From an uncultured Clostridia bacterium (GTDB lineage: Bacteria; Bacillota; Clostridia; Monoglobales; Monoglobaceae), in contig CAKSIW010000062.1 in assembly GCA_934463175.1 (NCBI GenBank), forward strand, positions 1 to 15,871: a DNA stretch of 15,871 nucleotides, written 5' to 3'. Each line of letters starts with the position of its first letter. The stretch's first letter is position 1. Positions 1-6,988 of the stretch are shown piece by piece. Both the position numbers and the translations under genes were made by a program. The notes below the pieces were generated by a model. That model saw nothing but the letters and a program-made list of their open reading frames with translations. It did not search any database and was not told the DNA's origin.

Positions 1-1
1 G

Positions 2-214
2 GCTAAATGTGCCGAAATAAAGCAAAAGAGGAGCGAAAAGCTGCTGACGGGAGTGTTTATTGCGACGGCGGCACTAATGCTCACCGTTCCGGCAATGCTT
101 ATATTTTTCGGAATAAGCCTGATTACGGTGCTTTCTCCGATTGTATTTGTCGGGTTGGTGTTTCTGACAGCGTCACCGATTTTAATGAGCAAAGGAGCTG
201 TGCGATATGAATAA
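2..214 (+). CDS. C-terminal end of an unidentified small membrane protein (partial, 5' end outside window)
   Basis: The frame is open from the window edge to TAA at 212-214 and gives about 70 residues. A charged stretch (KQKRSEK) is followed by two hydrophobic segments, roughly residues 14-35 and 38-60, separated by only a few residues, so this is probably a helical hairpin at the C-terminus of an integral membrane protein. The stop codon overlaps the ATG of the next gene (207), and the AAAGGAG ribosome site of that gene lies inside this reading frame at 191-197. The two are therefore probably co-transcribed and translationally coupled. I do not recognise the family. Membrane proteins of the sensor or envelope-stress kind would fit, but nothing visible proves this. 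Confidence 0.6.
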   Translation, partial: AKCAEIKQKRSEKLLTGVFIATAALMLTVPAMLIFFGISLITVLSPIVFVGLVFLTASPILMSKGAVRYE

Positions 215-1127
215 ATTCAATACATTCATCGAAAAAAGAAATTTTAAAAAGATTTTCATTGTCTATATTATTGCGGCGGTTATATGCGGTGCGGCGTGCG
301 CCGGTGCTGTAGGGTATGCATATCGGGATAAAATCAGTCTCGCGCTGCAATATGAAAAAACAAGCGAAATGCTGAAAAAGCAAGGCACGGACGAAAAGAA
401 AAAGCAAAGCCTTGACAGTCTTGCGAAGACGTCGGGGGATATTTGCGATGTTTTGCTGCTTGACGAAAAAAACAATGTTATATATTCCGCGAAAAATTCG
501 GATTTTGCGGCAGACGGTGTGTTTGAACTGAAAAAAACGGACGGCAGCAGATTCCTGGAAAACAGCAAAAGCACGGGAGCCGTTTTTCGGTTTGTGAAAA
601 AAGAAGAGTTTATGCTCAGCTCCGTTTTTGCGGACGATTTCAAAGAAATCCGCGATGAATATGACGAGGACAATTTCTATCTTGAAAATTTCCGTAACAA
701 AAAGCTGTATCTGATCAGCCTGCTCGGCAAAAAAGACAGCAGCGAAAAAGCATATGTCATCAGTGACCCGAAGCCCGTTCAATTCGGAATGCTGTCACTC
801 AAGATTTCTGCAAGCGTTGTAATGCTTTTGTTTATGCTCTATATAATAATTGTTGCGCTGTGGGTATATCAGAACGCGCGGAGATCCGGGCTGTCAGCAC
901 CCGTATGGGGCATTGTCACATTGTTCACAAACCTTGCGGGAGTGCTTGTATACCTGATATATAAGCATGTAAACGGAACCTGCGGCTTCTGCGGAGCCGT
1001 TCAGCCGAGAGAAAATATATATTGTACGGAATGCGGCAGGAAAATGGGGAACACGTGCGACGCGTGCGGACATTTCATAAAGCCTGCCGACCGGTACTGT
1101 CCGAGGTGCGGACACAAGCAGAAATAA
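207..1127 (+). CDS. Membrane protein with extracytoplasmic sensor-like domain and two C-terminal zinc ribbons
   Basis: 306 residues; ATG at 207 preceded by AAAGGAG with good spacing. Transmembrane helix 1 spans about residues 16-38, followed by a polar region of about 155 residues with alternating strands and helices that could be a PAS/Cache-like fold (inference). Helices 2 (about 196-220) and 3 (about 232-252) follow; the third resembles the short hydrophobic motif at the N-terminus of cardiolipin-synthase-type proteins. The C-terminus carries two CxxC...CxxC zinc ribbons: C259/C262 with C273/C276, and C284/C287 with C298/C301. This is the double-zinc-ribbon pattern often found on bacterial membrane proteins of unknown role. 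The gene overlaps the upstream membrane-protein gene by 8 bases and ends just before a strong terminator, so it is the last gene of its operon. A sensing or membrane-scaffold role is plausible; no enzymatic motif is visible. Confidence 0.85.
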   Translation: MNKFNTFIEKRNFKKIFIVYIIAAVICGAACAGAVGYAYRDKISLALQYEKTSEMLKKQGTDEKKKQSLDSLAKTSGDICDVLLLDEKNNVIYSAKNSDFAADGVFELKKTDGSRFLENSKSTGAVFRFVKKEEFMLSSVFADDFKEIRDEYDEDNFYLENFRNKKLYLISLLGKKDSSEKAYVISDPKPVQFGMLSLKISASVVMLLFMLYIIIVALWVYQNARRSGLSAPVWGIVTLFTNLAGVLVYLIYKHVNGTCGFCGAVQPRENIYCTECGRKMGNTCDACGHFIKPADRYCPRCGHKQK

Positions 1128-1129
1128 TT

Positions 1130-1160
1130 AAAGGGGGTGCAATTTTTGCACCCCTTTTTC
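1130..1160 (+). terminator. Intrinsic terminator after the zinc-ribbon protein gene
   Basis: GGGGTGCAA (1134-1142) pairs perfectly with TTGCACCCC (1146-1154) around a 3-base loop. The stem extends outward by a G-T pair and A-T pairs and is followed by a run of T at 1155-1159. It begins three bases after the TAA of the upstream gene, so the ATPase gene that follows needs its own promoter. Confidence 0.92.
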
Positions 1161-1219
1161 CAACCTTTTTAAAATTCCTGCGTGTAATGAATTGAAAACA
1201 AAATGCAGGAGTGATACAC

Positions 1220-1753
1220 ATGAATAACAGCGTAATTAAAACAGTGCCGCAGATTTTGAAAGACAATATTTGCACAGTGTTTAATCTGTTGAATCTTTTG
1301 ATTGCAATTTCCCTTGCCGCAGTCGGAGCGTGGAAAAACATATTGTTTATCTTGGTGATACTGATAAACACTGCGGTCGGAATCATTCAGGAGATAAAAG
1401 CAAAACGGCAGATTGAAAAGCTCACCCTCCTGTCGCTTCCGCGGGTTAAGGTTTTGAAGGACGGCAAAGAGTATGAAATACTGCCCGATGAAATTAAAAG
1501 GGGCGACATTTTGTGCATGGAAAGCGGCTCGGTCATCTGCTGTGACTGCAAAATAGTATCAGGCGCAGCTGAGGTGAACGAATCCGTGCTGACAGGAGAG
1601 GCGGAGCCGGTGCTGAAGCAATGCGGAGATGTGCTTTTGGCAGGCAGCAGCATTGTGTCGGGAAGGTGCTGCGCAGAGGTGATTTGCGAAAACGAGGACT
1701 GCTTCACTTCAAAAATTGTTGACGAGGTGAAAAGCACAAAGCAAAGCGGTTAG
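1220..1753 (+). CDS. P-type cation ATPase, N-terminal part (M1-M2 and actuator domain), ended by in-frame TAG
   Basis: 177 residues from ATG 1220 (ribosome site AGGAG at 1207-1211; a GTG at 1211 lies within this site and is not the start). Two hydrophobic helices (about residues 18-35 and 39-55) are followed by the actuator domain, with the phosphatase motif TGE at residues 125-127 (LTGEAEP). The TAG at 1751-1753 stops translation in the linker between the actuator domain and M3. The same reading frame continues at once into the rest of the ATPase (1757-3430). Together they would form one colinear protein of 736 residues, the usual size for CtpE/MgtA-like P-type ATPases. On its own this fragment has no phosphorylation or nucleotide-binding domain and cannot pump. 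See the findings for the alternatives: pseudogene, base error, split protein or readthrough. Confidence 0.8.
   Translation: MNNSVIKTVPQILKDNICTVFNLLNLLIAISLAAVGAWKNILFILVILINTAVGIIQEIKAKRQIEKLTLLSLPRVKVLKDGKEYEILPDEIKRGDILCMESGSVICCDCKIVSGAAEVNESVLTGEAEPVLKQCGDVLLAGSSIVSGRCCAEVICENEDCFTSKIVDEVKSTKQSG
1751..1753 (+). other. In-frame amber codon interrupting the P-type ATPase
   Basis: The codons run AGC GGT TAG GAA ATG CTT ATG with no shift of frame on either side. Nothing else in the two halves looks decayed. TAG is used as the normal stop of the oxidoreductase gene at 10667-10669, so general reassignment of TAG to an amino acid is unlikely in this genome. An AGGA at 1752-1755 lies 7 bases before ATG 1763, so reinitiation right after the stop is physically possible. 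Confidence 0.9.
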
Positions 1754-1756
1754 GAA

Positions 1757-3430
1757 ATGCTTATGTCAATGAAAAAAGTCACAAAGTTTACGGGCTTTTT
1801 CATTGTGCCTCTCGGAATACTGATGTTTTTGCAGGGATATTTTTTCAGAGGAGCTGCGCTTGCCGACACCGTGGTTTCAACCTCCGCAGGTCTGCTCGGA
1901 ATGCTGCCGAAGGGTCTTGTCCTGCTGATTAGCATTGGCTTTGCGGCTGGCGTGATCAATCTTTCAAAAAAACAGGTTTTGGTGCGTGAACTTCATTCTC
2001 TTGAAAACCTTGCACATTGCGACGTGGTGTGTCTTGATAAAACAGGGACGCTCACAGAGGGCAGGCTGTCGGTTGAAAAGGTGTTTGCGGACATTGACGG
2101 GAACGAATTTGAAAAGCTGATGAACACATATATCAGCAATACAGACGATAACAATTCAACCTATATAGCTCTGAAAAACCATTTTAAAAGTGCCGACGCA
2201 TACGGCTGCAAAGCAAGTGTGCCGTTTTCGTCCGAAAGAAAGTATTCGGCGGTGACACTCGATGACGGACGGACACTCGTAATCGGAGCACCTGAAAAAT
2301 TGTGCAGAGCCGTTTCGGACGAGGCAGCCGGATTAATGGCAGAAGGAAAAAGGGTCATATATGCAGGACTATGCGGCGGTGAAATTGAACCCGAAAACGT
2401 TGAGCTTATCGGTATGATTGTGATTTCCGACAATGTGAGAAGAAACGCACGGGAAACGGTGAAATATTTCTATTCGCAGGGTATTGATGTCAGGGTGATT
2501 TCGGGAGACAATGCATGTTCAGCCTCGGCAATTGCGGAAAAAGCGGGAATCAGGAATGCGGATTTATATATTGACATGAGCGCGTCTGCAAATGAAAGCA
2601 TTGAAAGCATTGCCGAAAAATATACGGTATTCGGGCGTGTGACTCCGAAGCAGAAAAAACAGCTGATTGCGGCTATGCAGAAAAACGGACATAAGGTGGC
2701 AATGACGGGCGACGGCGTGAATGACCTTTTGGCGATGCGTCAGGCGGACTGCTCAGCAGCGATGGGCGCGGGGTGCGACGCGGCAAAGCAGACAGCGCAG
2801 CTGGTGCTTCTGAACTCGGATTTCACTGTTCTGAAGGACGTAATTTCAGAAGGGCGCAGAGTCATAAACAACCTGACAAAATCCGCAGGGGTATTCTTCA
2901 TAAAAACGATTTATTCGATTCTTCTGTGCGTTATCTGCCTGCTGTTTAATGCTGACTTTCCGTTTATACCGATTCAGATTACTCTGATTGACGCGGTCAT
3001 AGAGGCGTTTCCGGCATTCTTCATGTCCTTTGAGCGGAACGACAGAAAATGCGAAAAAAGCTTTTTGCAGACCGCGGTCAGGTCTGCTCTTCCGAACGGG
3101 ATTGCGGTGTTTGTTTGTTGCGTGATTCTCCTTGTTTTGTCGGAGCGTTTGGGAATTGAAAGCACACAAAGCTCTCTCCTGATGTATCTCTCGGTCGGAT
3201 TCATAAGCCTTGCAGGCGTGATAAAAGCAAGCCTGCCGTTCAATCTGCTCAGAGGCTTTTTGGCGGTGTCGGCGGTTTTGGGGTTTGTGTGCGCAGTGGT
3301 TTTGTTTGCAGGCATTTTGCAGCTGCCGCAGCTTTCGCCGACAGGCGCAGTGATATTACCTGTTGTCACGGTCATCGGGCTTGTCCTCGCGGTGTGTATT
3401 AAGATTCCGAAGGCAAAATCGGTGTATTGA
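1757..3430 (+). CDS. P-type cation ATPase, catalytic part (M3 to C-terminus), CtpE-like
   Basis: 557 residues from ATG 1757; ATG 1763 or 1769 are equally possible starts. M3 and M4 come first, with PKGL in the M4 bend where relatives have PEGL. The phosphorylation motif DKTGTLT is at residues 94-100 (D94 codon at 2036-2038). The N-domain has KASVPFSSERKYSAV (about 152-166), followed by ISGDN (248-252), TPKQKKQL (296-303) and the hinge GDGVND (318-323). About six hydrophobic segments end the protein. The arrangement matches the HAD-type P-ATPases related to mycobacterial CtpE, for which calcium transport has been proposed; the ion here is unproven. All catalytic residues expected in this part are present, so the gene was functional until recently or still is. 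The PAP2 gene starts 31 bases downstream on the same strand. Confidence 0.85.
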   Translation: MLMSMKKVTKFTGFFIVPLGILMFLQGYFFRGAALADTVVSTSAGLLGMLPKGLVLLISIGFAAGVINLSKKQVLVRELHSLENLAHCDVVCLDKTGTLTEGRLSVEKVFADIDGNEFEKLMNTYISNTDDNNSTYIALKNHFKSADAYGCKASVPFSSERKYSAVTLDDGRTLVIGAPEKLCRAVSDEAAGLMAEGKRVIYAGLCGGEIEPENVELIGMIVISDNVRRNARETVKYFYSQGIDVRVISGDNACSASAIAEKAGIRNADLYIDMSASANESIESIAEKYTVFGRVTPKQKKQLIAAMQKNGHKVAMTGDGVNDLLAMRQADCSAAMGAGCDAAKQTAQLVLLNSDFTVLKDVISEGRRVINNLTKSAGVFFIKTIYSILLCVICLLFNADFPFIPIQITLIDAVIEAFPAFFMSFERNDRKCEKSFLQTAVRSALPNGIAVFVCCVILLVLSERLGIESTQSSLLMYLSVGFISLAGVIKASLPFNLLRGFLAVSAVLGFVCAVVLFAGILQLPQLSPTGAVILPVVTVIGLVLAVCIKIPKAKSVY

Positions 3431-3461
3431 AGTTCCGGGCGTTTTAATATGGTGATTTGTT

Positions 3462-3977
3462 ATGATAACAGCGATAGATTTTCGTGTTCTGAATGCAATA
3501 CAAAGAAAAATGCGGTGCCGTGCGTTGGATTGTATCATGCCCAAAGTTTCAATGGCAGGAAACTTTGGAATGGTGTGGCTGCTGACTGCGGTGCTGTTCC
3601 TGACAAGTGAAAGCTATGAGGACGCAGGTGTGAAAATCATATGCGGTCTTTCAGCGGGAGTCATTCTCGGAAATCTGCTGCTGAAAAACATATTTTCGAG
3701 ACCGAGACCTTTTCAGACTGACAAGACGAAAACGCTGTTGATAAAAGCACCGCAGGATTATTCCTTTCCGTCGGGACATGCTCTTTCTTCTGCCATAAGC
3801 ACTGTCATTCTTGTCCATACCAATATTATATTCGGAATGCTTGCACTTGCACTGTGCCTGATGATTCTGTTTTCGCGAATGTATCTGTATGTTCACTATC
3901 CGAGTGATATTGCAGGCGGTATTGTGCTTGGAGTGATAAAATCACAGGCTGTTTTAAGGCTGAACATACAAATCTGA
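3462..3977 (+). CDS. PAP2-family membrane phosphatase (lipid or undecaprenyl-diphosphate type)
   Basis: 171 residues with the full three-part PAP2 signature: K75-x6-R82-P83, PSGH at 103-106, and S138-R139-x5-H145-x3-D149. H106 and H145 are the expected catalytic histidines. About four or five hydrophobic segments fit an integral membrane phosphatase of the type that removes phosphate from phosphatidic acid, phosphatidylglycerophosphate or undecaprenyl diphosphate; the substrate cannot be chosen from sequence alone. ATG 3462 has only a weak ribosome site (GGTGA at 3451-3455), which suggests modest expression or coupling to the ATPase gene ending 31 bases upstream. No clear terminator follows directly. 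Confidence 0.9.
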   Translation: MITAIDFRVLNAIQRKMRCRALDCIMPKVSMAGNFGMVWLLTAVLFLTSESYEDAGVKIICGLSAGVILGNLLLKNIFSRPRPFQTDKTKTLLIKAPQDYSFPSGHALSSAISTVILVHTNIIFGMLALALCLMILFSRMYLYVHYPSDIAGGIVLGVIKSQAVLRLNIQI

Positions 3978-4099
3978 GGAGTGACACAACGCACAAAAGT
4001 ACGTTTTGCAAATCCGAATGATTCATTTCAATGAAAAAAACGGTTGGTGCGAAGTCGGTCAAGAAGAAAAACAGGAATAAAAATGCTTCTGCGCCGAAG

Positions 4100-4190
4100 G
4101 CACTCTCGCAAAGGGTTAGCAGTGAACCAAAGGCGTTACGAATGTGCTTGCAAATGAGTAGCCGACGTGAACGTGACCCTTTGGGAATGA
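4100..4190. other. Possible structured RNA or dispersed repeat next to tRNA-Pro
   Basis: CAAAGGGT at 4109-4116 is matched by its exact complement ACCCTTTG at 4176-4183. Between them, GGC..TAC near 4132-4139 can pair with GTAGCC near 4158-4163, giving a nested pairing pattern without a convincing gene. The 287-base space between the PAP2 gene and the tRNA holds a 61-codon open frame (4031-4216) with no ribosome site, rich in K and R, which I do not accept as a gene. Strand and function are unknown. Confidence 0.3.
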
Positions 4191-4229
4191 GGAGGAACTG
4201 TGCAGCGGGTGACTGATTTTTTATATGCA

Positions 4230-4261
4230 ATAAAAAATCGGAACAAGCATAACTTGTTCCG
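4230..4261 (-). terminator. Intrinsic terminator of the tRNA-Pro gene
   Basis: Nine bases at 4239-4247 pair perfectly with 4253-4261 (CGGAACAAG/CTTGTTCCG, 5-base loop). Reading on the minus strand, the stem is followed by ATTTTTTA. It begins four bases past the encoded CCA end of the tRNA. A second perfect 10-bp A+T stem (4215-4224 with 4230-4239) shares one base with it and could support termination from the plus side. Confidence 0.85.
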
Positions 4262-4264
4262 ACG

Positions 4265-4341
<77 letters not shown>

Positions 4342-4361
4342 AGGTCTCAATCAACTTGATT

Positions 4362-4390
4362 ATTATACTACTTTTTTTGCGGCTTGTCAA
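4362..4390 (-). promoter_or_regulatory. Consensus sigma-A promoter of tRNA-Pro
   Basis: On the minus strand, TTGACA (4390-4385) is separated by exactly 17 bases from TATAAT (4367-4362). The tRNA 5' end lies about 20 bases downstream of the -10 box. Both hexamers are perfect consensus, as expected for a stable-RNA gene. Confidence 0.93.
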
Positions 4391-4435
4391 TATTTTTTTT
4401 AAAAATAATAAAAAAATCTGACAGAAATTTGCATA

Positions 4436-6988
4436 TCATTTAATTAACCCGTATTTTGTTTTAATTCTGCTGAGCTTTTCGATCATCGGTTCGGCGGCAA
4501 TCCAAAGAAAAAACACCGTTGCGGCGGCAAGAATGAGATCATACGGAAGTCCCATTGCATATGACGCGGCAATCATTGAAAGGGTCGGTTTGCTCTGTGA
4601 CATCAGAACAGAGGCAGGATTAAGAATGCCTCCGTGAAGAAGAACCGCGGAAGCCGCACCGTATATGCACAGCGGAATGCGCCTTTTGTGCAGCAAACCT
4701 GTTTCGGCAAGCAAACCCGCCGCATAGCCGACAAGCCCCGAGGCAAACATCTGCCACGGAGTCCACGGACCTTGTCCGAAATAGAAATTTGAAACAAAGG
4801 CACACAATGCTCCGACGAGGAAGCCCGACTCGCCGCCAAAGCACACTCCTGCTATGATTATGACTGCAAGTGAGGGCTTGAATTGCGGAAGCATGAAAAA
4901 TGCTGTGCGCCCTGCAACAGCAACGGCACACAAAACACTCAGAACAACCAGCTCCCTCGCTTGCGGACGCCGTCTTTCAAAGCTTGTGCAAAATGGTATG
5001 AATATTTCAAAAATAATCAGCAGACTGATGAAATAGTATTTTCTGTCCGCAAAGAAATACATTCCGATGAAAATTGTCAGCGGAATGACAATAAACGCCG
5101 TCGCTGCGGCGCAGATAAGCTGTTTTGCCGAACTTTTCGGCGTTGTTTTGCTCATGCCTGAGGCTGAGCGCGTGTCTGAGACGGAGTGCATGTCTGAGAC
5201 GGAGTGCATGTTTGAGGCGGAATGAATGCCGGCTGATTTGCATTTCGGCGGCGCGGTCAGCGGCTTGGCTTTCGGTGTCGGTTTCTGACCGTGTTCTGAG
5301 CCGCCTTTTGGAGCAGAATTAACAGAGTTTTTAACATTGCCGCCGCATGAAAGAATAATATCCTCGGCAAGAACCGCACCGCGTATAACCGCTCCCGACA
5401 TTCTGCACGCGGCTGTTGTATAAAAGCTGTTGCCCGAGAAAAGCCTTCTCGGCGTGTCTGTGCAGACAAAGCTGCCGTCAAACAGCAATGCAGCACGGTC
5501 TGCATATTCGGCGCAAAACTCAATGTCATGAGAGACCATGATGATTGAGACGCCCGTTTCGGTCAGACTGTCCAGAATTGCGGCAAAGCTTTTCTTAAAG
5601 TGTGCGTCCATGCCCTTAGTCGGCTCGTCCATGAGAATAATCTGCGGCTTCAGAAGAAGAATTTTTGCAAGAGCCGCACGCTGCTGTTCTCCGCCCGATA
5701 AGTCGTAGGGGTGTCTGTCCAGAAGTGTTTCAAGCTCGCAAAGCCGGGTGACTTCCTCAAGGCGGTGCGATGTTTCGGAATCGGTTTGTCTTTTGCTGTC
5801 CGTCATTTCCAAAAGCTCAAGCCGAACCGATTTTTGAGTGAACAGCGTTTGGGGATTCTGCGGCAGCATGGCAACTGTTGAGCCGCTTTTTGAGAGAGGC
5901 ATGCCGTCAAACAAAATTTTTCCGCGCTGCGGCTTGCAGAGACCGCAGATGAGAGAAAGTGCAGTTGTTTTTCCCGTGCCGTTGCCGCCAATTACGGCAA
6001 AAAGCTCTCCGCGGTGAATCTTGGCGGAAAGTCCTTTGATGACTGCTGGAGCATTTTTTTCATAGCCAAACCACACATCGTCAAGCTCAACCGCGGTGTG
6101 TTCGCTGTCGGGCTTGTGCAGTCGGTGAGGGGAATACTCTTTCGGTGATATATCATGTTTTTCCGCAAAGGCTTCAAGCCATGCACGCCCATCGCAAACC
6201 GAAACGGGACACTCACCGTCAGACGGAACTGCGGCGAATATGCGCATGGCGGTTGGCATGGCGGAGAGCATATCATGTTTCTCGTCCTTCAAGGTGTTTC
6301 CGACATCGCGCGGCGTTCCGTCTGCGATAATTCTGCCGCCGTCCATGACAATGACACGGGAGGAAAGAGGAAGAGCGTCCTCCAGCCGGTGTTCCGCGAT
6401 TATGACGGTTGTGCCGAGCTCGCGGTTAATTCTCGCAACAGCCTCAAGAAATTCCTGTGCGGCGATGGGGTCAAGACGGCTTGTCGGCTCATCAAGGATC
6501 AGAACCGACGGCTGCATTACCATGACCGATGCAAGATTCAAAAGCTGTTTTTGTCCGCCCGAAAGCTCTGAAGTTTTTTTGTGAAACCATGTGCTGATAC
6601 CGAAATATGAAGCCATTTCCGCAACGCGTGCGCGGATTTTTGAATTCGGAACACCGAGATTTTCAAGACCGAACGCCAACTCGTGCCACACCTTATCTGT
6701 GACGATCATGTTGTCGGGGTCCTGTGTGACAAAGCCGATTCTTTCGCTTTGCGTTCTCAGATCGAGGGTGTTCACATTGCATCCCATAAAGAAAATGCTT
6801 CCTTCGGACTTTCCGTGCGGTGCAGCTGTCGGCTTGAGAAGACGCAGGAGGGTTGTTTTGCCGCACCCTGATTTCCCGCATACGGTCACAAATTCACCGC
6901 TGCCGATTGTGACTGAAATATTGCTAAGTGCGGTGTTTTCCGATTCGGGATAATTAAATGTCAGATTTTCTGTTTTAAAGATTTCCAT
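4436..6988 (-). CDS. ECF transporter fusion: two EcfA-type ATPase domains plus S component (predicted cobalamin type)
   Basis: 850 residues. ATG 6988 is chosen because TCCTCC on the plus strand (6995-7000) gives GGAGGA six bases upstream; the longer TTG start at 7003 would place that site inside the gene. ATPase 1: Walker A G38-T46 (GKSGCGKTT), Q89, LSGGQ 142-146, Walker B ending D166-E167, H200. ATPase 2: Walker A about 334-342 (GGNGTGKTT), Q377, LSGGE 430-434, Walker B with DEPT 454-457, H487. A polar linker (about 545-620) carries a hexapeptide repeat. Residues about 620-850 form a hydrophobic S component with about six helices, including the motifs PQFKPSLA and GQGPWTPWQMF, which I associate with ECF S components predicted to bind cobalamin. 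ATPase-ATPase fusions occur in ECF systems; carrying the S component on the same chain is less usual. The start overlaps the ecfT end by 28 bases. Both ATP sites keep all catalytic residues. Confidence 0.9.
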   Translation of the reverse strand: MEIFKTENLTFNYPESENTALSNISVTIGSGEFVTVCGKSGCGKTTLLRLLKPTAAPHGKSEGSIFFMGCNVNTLDLRTQSERIGFVTQDPDNMIVTDKVWHELAFGLENLGVPNSKIRARVAEMASYFGISTWFHKKTSELSGGQKQLLNLASVMVMQPSVLILDEPTSRLDPIAAQEFLEAVARINRELGTTVIIAEHRLEDALPLSSRVIVMDGGRIIADGTPRDVGNTLKDEKHDMLSAMPTAMRIFAAVPSDGECPVSVCDGRAWLEAFAEKHDISPKEYSPHRLHKPDSEHTAVELDDVWFGYEKNAPAVIKGLSAKIHRGELFAVIGGNGTGKTTALSLICGLCKPQRGKILFDGMPLSKSGSTVAMLPQNPQTLFTQKSVRLELLEMTDSKRQTDSETSHRLEEVTRLCELETLLDRHPYDLSGGEQQRAALAKILLLKPQIILMDEPTKGMDAHFKKSFAAILDSLTETGVSIIMVSHDIEFCAEYADRAALLFDGSFVCTDTPRRLFSGNSFYTTAACRMSGAVIRGAVLAEDIILSCGGNVKNSVNSAPKGGSEHGQKPTPKAKPLTAPPKCKSAGIHSASNMHSVSDMHSVSDTRSASGMSKTTPKSSAKQLICAAATAFIVIPLTIFIGMYFFADRKYYFISLLIIFEIFIPFCTSFERRRPQARELVVLSVLCAVAVAGRTAFFMLPQFKPSLAVIIIAGVCFGGESGFLVGALCAFVSNFYFGQGPWTPWQMFASGLVGYAAGLLAETGLLHKRRIPLCIYGAASAVLLHGGILNPASVLMSQSKPTLSMIAASYAMGLPYDLILAAATVFFLWIAAEPMIEKLSRIKTKYGLIK
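5155..5226. repeat. 18-bp tandem repeat (4 units) inside the fusion linker
   Basis: Four consecutive 18-bp units lie at 5155, 5173, 5191 and 5209. The two middle units are identical (TGTCTGAGACGGAGTGCA) and the outer two diverge. They encode, on the minus strand, a repeated hexapeptide of the form HSVSDM near residues 588-611 of the transporter fusion. The length is a multiple of three, so changes in copy number would keep the frame and only alter linker length. Confidence 0.92.

Noticed and set aside
123..782. 219-codon minus-strand open frame
   Set aside because: Antisense shadow of the zinc-ribbon membrane protein gene, which has a good ribosome site, domains and terminator.
1751..1753. 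Genome-wide reassignment of TAG to an amino acid
   Set aside because: The oxidoreductase gene ends with TAG at 10667-10669 directly before a strong terminator, so TAG works as a stop here.
4031..4216. 61-codon plus-strand open frame rich in lysine and arginine
   Set aside because: No ribosome site, biased composition, ends inside the hairpin region, and the underlying DNA looks structured rather than coding.
5155..5226. Short CRISPR array
   Set aside because: Units are 18 bp, directly abutting with no spacers, and lie within a coding sequence.
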